Assembly: GCA_005885025.1 (NCBI GenBank)
Contig: VAYC01000058.1
Span: 1 to 15,910, forward strand
Length of the DNA stretch: 15,910 nt
Reading direction: 5' to 3'
Origin: Actinomycetota bacterium
GTDB taxonomy: Bacteria > Actinomycetota > UBA4738
Positions 14,566 through 15,910 of this stretch are shown here, one piece after another. The notes below the pieces were generated by a model that was not told the origin of the DNA, made no database searches, and saw only the letters and a list, made by a program, of their open reading frames with translations. The position numbers and the translations under genes were made by a program. The stretch's first letter is position 1; each line of letters begins with the position of its first letter.

Positions 14566-15528
14566 ATGGCCATGGCAGACCCCGCACCCAAGCCGACCCG
14601 CAAGTCCGAGCCCACACGGGCCCTCGGCGAAGCGGACGACGTCCGCCTCTACCTGGAGGCGGCCGCTCGTGAGCCTCTCCTCACCAAGGAGGAGGAGGTC
14701 GAGCTCGCCATGGCCATCGAGCACGGCGAGGAGGCCGAAGCCAAGCTGGCCGGCGGCCGGCTCAGGTCAGAGACGTCCATCCGCAAGGCCAAGGAAGCCG
14801 TACGCAGGGGCCGGGAGGCCCGGCAGCGGTTCATCCGTGCCAATCTGCGCTTGGTCGTGTCCATCGCCCGGAAGTACCAGGGCCAGGGCCTTCCCTTCCT
14901 CGACTTGGTCCAGGAGGGCAACATCGGGCTGATGCGGGCCGTCGAGCTGTTCGACTGGCGCCGAGGATTCAAGTTCTCCACATATGCGACGTGGTGGATC
15001 CGGCAGGCCATCACCCGTGCCATCGCCGACCGCGGGCGGCAGATCCGTCTCCCCGTCCACGTGCACGATCAGATCCGGAAGCTGCGCCGCACCTATGTCC
15101 AATATAGCCAGAAGCACGGACGGGACCCCACACCGGAGGAGCTGGCCAAGTCGTTGGCCTTGCCGGTCGAGGAGATCGAGCGGCTGCTCGAGGCCGAACG
15201 GCGGGAGCCCGTCTCCCTCCAGGCTCCGGTGGGTGAGGACACGGAGCTGGGAGACCTGCTCGAGCAGGCCGAGGAGCTCAGCCCGCTCGACGCCGTGGAG
15301 GACGCGATGCTCCGCCACGAGATCGGCCAGGCCGTGATGAACGTCCTGGACGCGCGTGAGCGTCGCGTCATCGCGCTCAGGTACGGCCTGGGCAACGGGC
15401 ACGCCATGAGTCTGCGCGATGTCGGCAAGATCATGGGTCTATCCGGCGAGCGGGTCCGGCTGATCGAGCGAGAGGCTCTGCGCAAGCTCCGGCACTCCGA
15501 GATCATCAACGCCGCCGGCTGGATCTAG
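14566..15528 (+). CDS. Sigma-70 family RNA polymerase sigma factor, group 2-like
   Basis: This 320-residue protein directs RNA polymerase to promoters. Region 1.2 is at about 24-53 (DDVRLYLEAAAREPLLTKEE). Region 2 runs from about 90 to 165: RANLRLVVSIARKY, DLVQEGNIGLMRAVE and the -10-recognising FKFSTYATWWIRQAITRAIA. Region 3 lies at about 165-230, and region 4 at about 240-310 with a helix-turn-helix SLRDVGKIMGLSGERVRLIE. There is no region 1.1, and the C-terminus (LRHSEIINAAGWI) differs from the usual primary sigma ending in a DYL-type tail, so an alternative group 2 factor is more likely than RpoD/SigA. ATG 14566 has GGAAAGG 12 bases upstream. ATG 14545 and ATG 14572 are alternatives, while a much longer in-frame extension overlaps the DUF2236 gene. 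A second sigma gene follows 12 bases later. Confidence 0.9.
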   Translation: MAMADPAPKPTRKSEPTRALGEADDVRLYLEAAAREPLLTKEEEVELAMAIEHGEEAEAKLAGGRLRSETSIRKAKEAVRRGREARQRFIRANLRLVVSIARKYQGQGLPFLDLVQEGNIGLMRAVELFDWRRGFKFSTYATWWIRQAITRAIADRGRQIRLPVHVHDQIRKLRRTYVQYSQKHGRDPTPEELAKSLALPVEEIERLLEAERREPVSLQAPVGEDTELGDLLEQAEELSPLDAVEDAMLRHEIGQAVMNVLDARERRVIALRYGLGNGHAMSLRDVGKIMGLSGERVRLIEREALRKLRHSEIINAAGWI

Positions 15529-15540
15529 AGCAACGGTCAG

Positions 15541-15910
15541 GTGTCCGACGAGGACGATCTCCGCACATACCTCGAGGCGGTTGCTCGCGTTCCCCCGCTT
15601 TCGAAGGACGAAGAAGATGAGCTTTGGACGGCGCTTCATTCCGACGATCAGCCGGCCTCGGAGGCCGCCAAGAAGCGGCTGATCGAGTCGCAGCTACGGT
15701 TGGTCCTGTCGATCAGCCGTGGATACAAGGGTCCCGGGTTCCGGTTCACCGACCTTGTGCAGGAGGGAAATCTCGGGTTGATTCGGGCAATCGCCAATTT
15801 CGACGTGAACTCGAAGTACCGGTTCTCGACGTACGCGACGTGGTGGATCCGCCAGGCGATCACTCGCGCGATCGCTGATCACGGTGGGTCTACCGAGAGA
15901 GGCACGTCGT
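15541..15910 (+). CDS. Second sigma-70 family factor, 3'-truncated by the window end
   Basis: The frame from GTG 15541 encodes a second sigma-70 factor of which 123 codons are present. Region 1.2 begins at once (DEDDLRTYLEAVARVPPLSKDEE). After a linker about 15 residues shorter than in the first factor comes region 2, with SQLRLVLSISRGYKG, TDLVQEGNLGLIRAI and YRFSTYATWWIRQAITRAIAD. It is clearly a paralogue of the preceding protein. The start is well fixed because the same frame is closed by the TAG of the first gene at 15526-15528, and GTG is the only start between that stop and region 1.2. No good SD is seen, which suggests coupling to the upstream gene. The last ten codons (from about 15881) no longer match the conserved region 2.4/3.0 boundary, suggesting a frameshift or terminal sequence error. 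Confidence 0.82.
   Translation, partial: MSDEDDLRTYLEAVARVPPLSKDEEDELWTALHSDDQPASEAAKKRLIESQLRLVLSISRGYKGPGFRFTDLVQEGNLGLIRAIANFDVNSKYRFSTYATWWIRQAITRAIADHGGSTERGTS

Overview
The window is GC-rich chromosomal DNA with tightly packed genes, short intergenic gaps and many GTG starts. A WS/DGAT acyltransferase, a DUF2236 (MpaB-type) protein, an Rv3214-like histidine phosphatase, ClpC-type N domains and SD-less starts placed just after TANNNT boxes all suggest an uncultured member of the Actinomycetota. This placement is an inference from gene content; there is no rRNA or other marker to fix it. Both ends cut through genes.

Region 1 (1-6719, + strand) is a one-carbon operon: a 5'-truncated methylenetetrahydrofolate reductase (metF), an 838-residue dimethylglycine/sarcosine-dehydrogenase-like flavoprotein fused to a GcvT folate domain, electron-transfer flavoprotein beta and alpha, and formate-tetrahydrofolate ligase (fhs). 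The genes are almost contiguous, two junctions are GTGA stop/start overlaps, and one start sits beside a G5/C5 hairpin. The likely logic is that an N-methyl substrate is oxidised, electrons go to ETF, the methyl carbon is caught as methylene-THF, and MetF and Fhs connect this to methyl-THF and formyl-THF/formate.

Region 2 (6738-9102, + strand) holds a histidine phosphatase, a 70-residue zinc-ribbon protein whose SD lies in a hairpin, and a WS/DGAT wax-ester/triacylglycerol synthase. Region 3 (9112-12517) alternates strands: an alpha/beta hydrolase (-), a ClpC N-domain protein with no ATPase (+), and a ThDP-dependent lyase/decarboxylase (-). The convergent stop codons are only 9 and 12 bases apart.

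Region 4 (12518-14512) starts with a 26-base divergent promoter whose two opposed -10 boxes overlap. It serves the ThDP enzyme on one side and a zinc alcohol dehydrogenase followed by a DUF2236 protein on the other. Region 5 (14513-15910) has two tandem group-2-like sigma-70 factors in the same reading frame, separated only by a TAG codon and 12 bases. The second runs off the window and its last codons look frame-disrupted.

No RNA genes, CRISPR arrays, insertion sequences or phage genes were seen, and no gene-free stretch exceeds 300 bases. The most interesting points are the C1 operon, the overlapping divergent promoter, the ATPase-less Clp protein with a possible third repeat, and the sigma pair. 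None of them is clearly a wholly new system.
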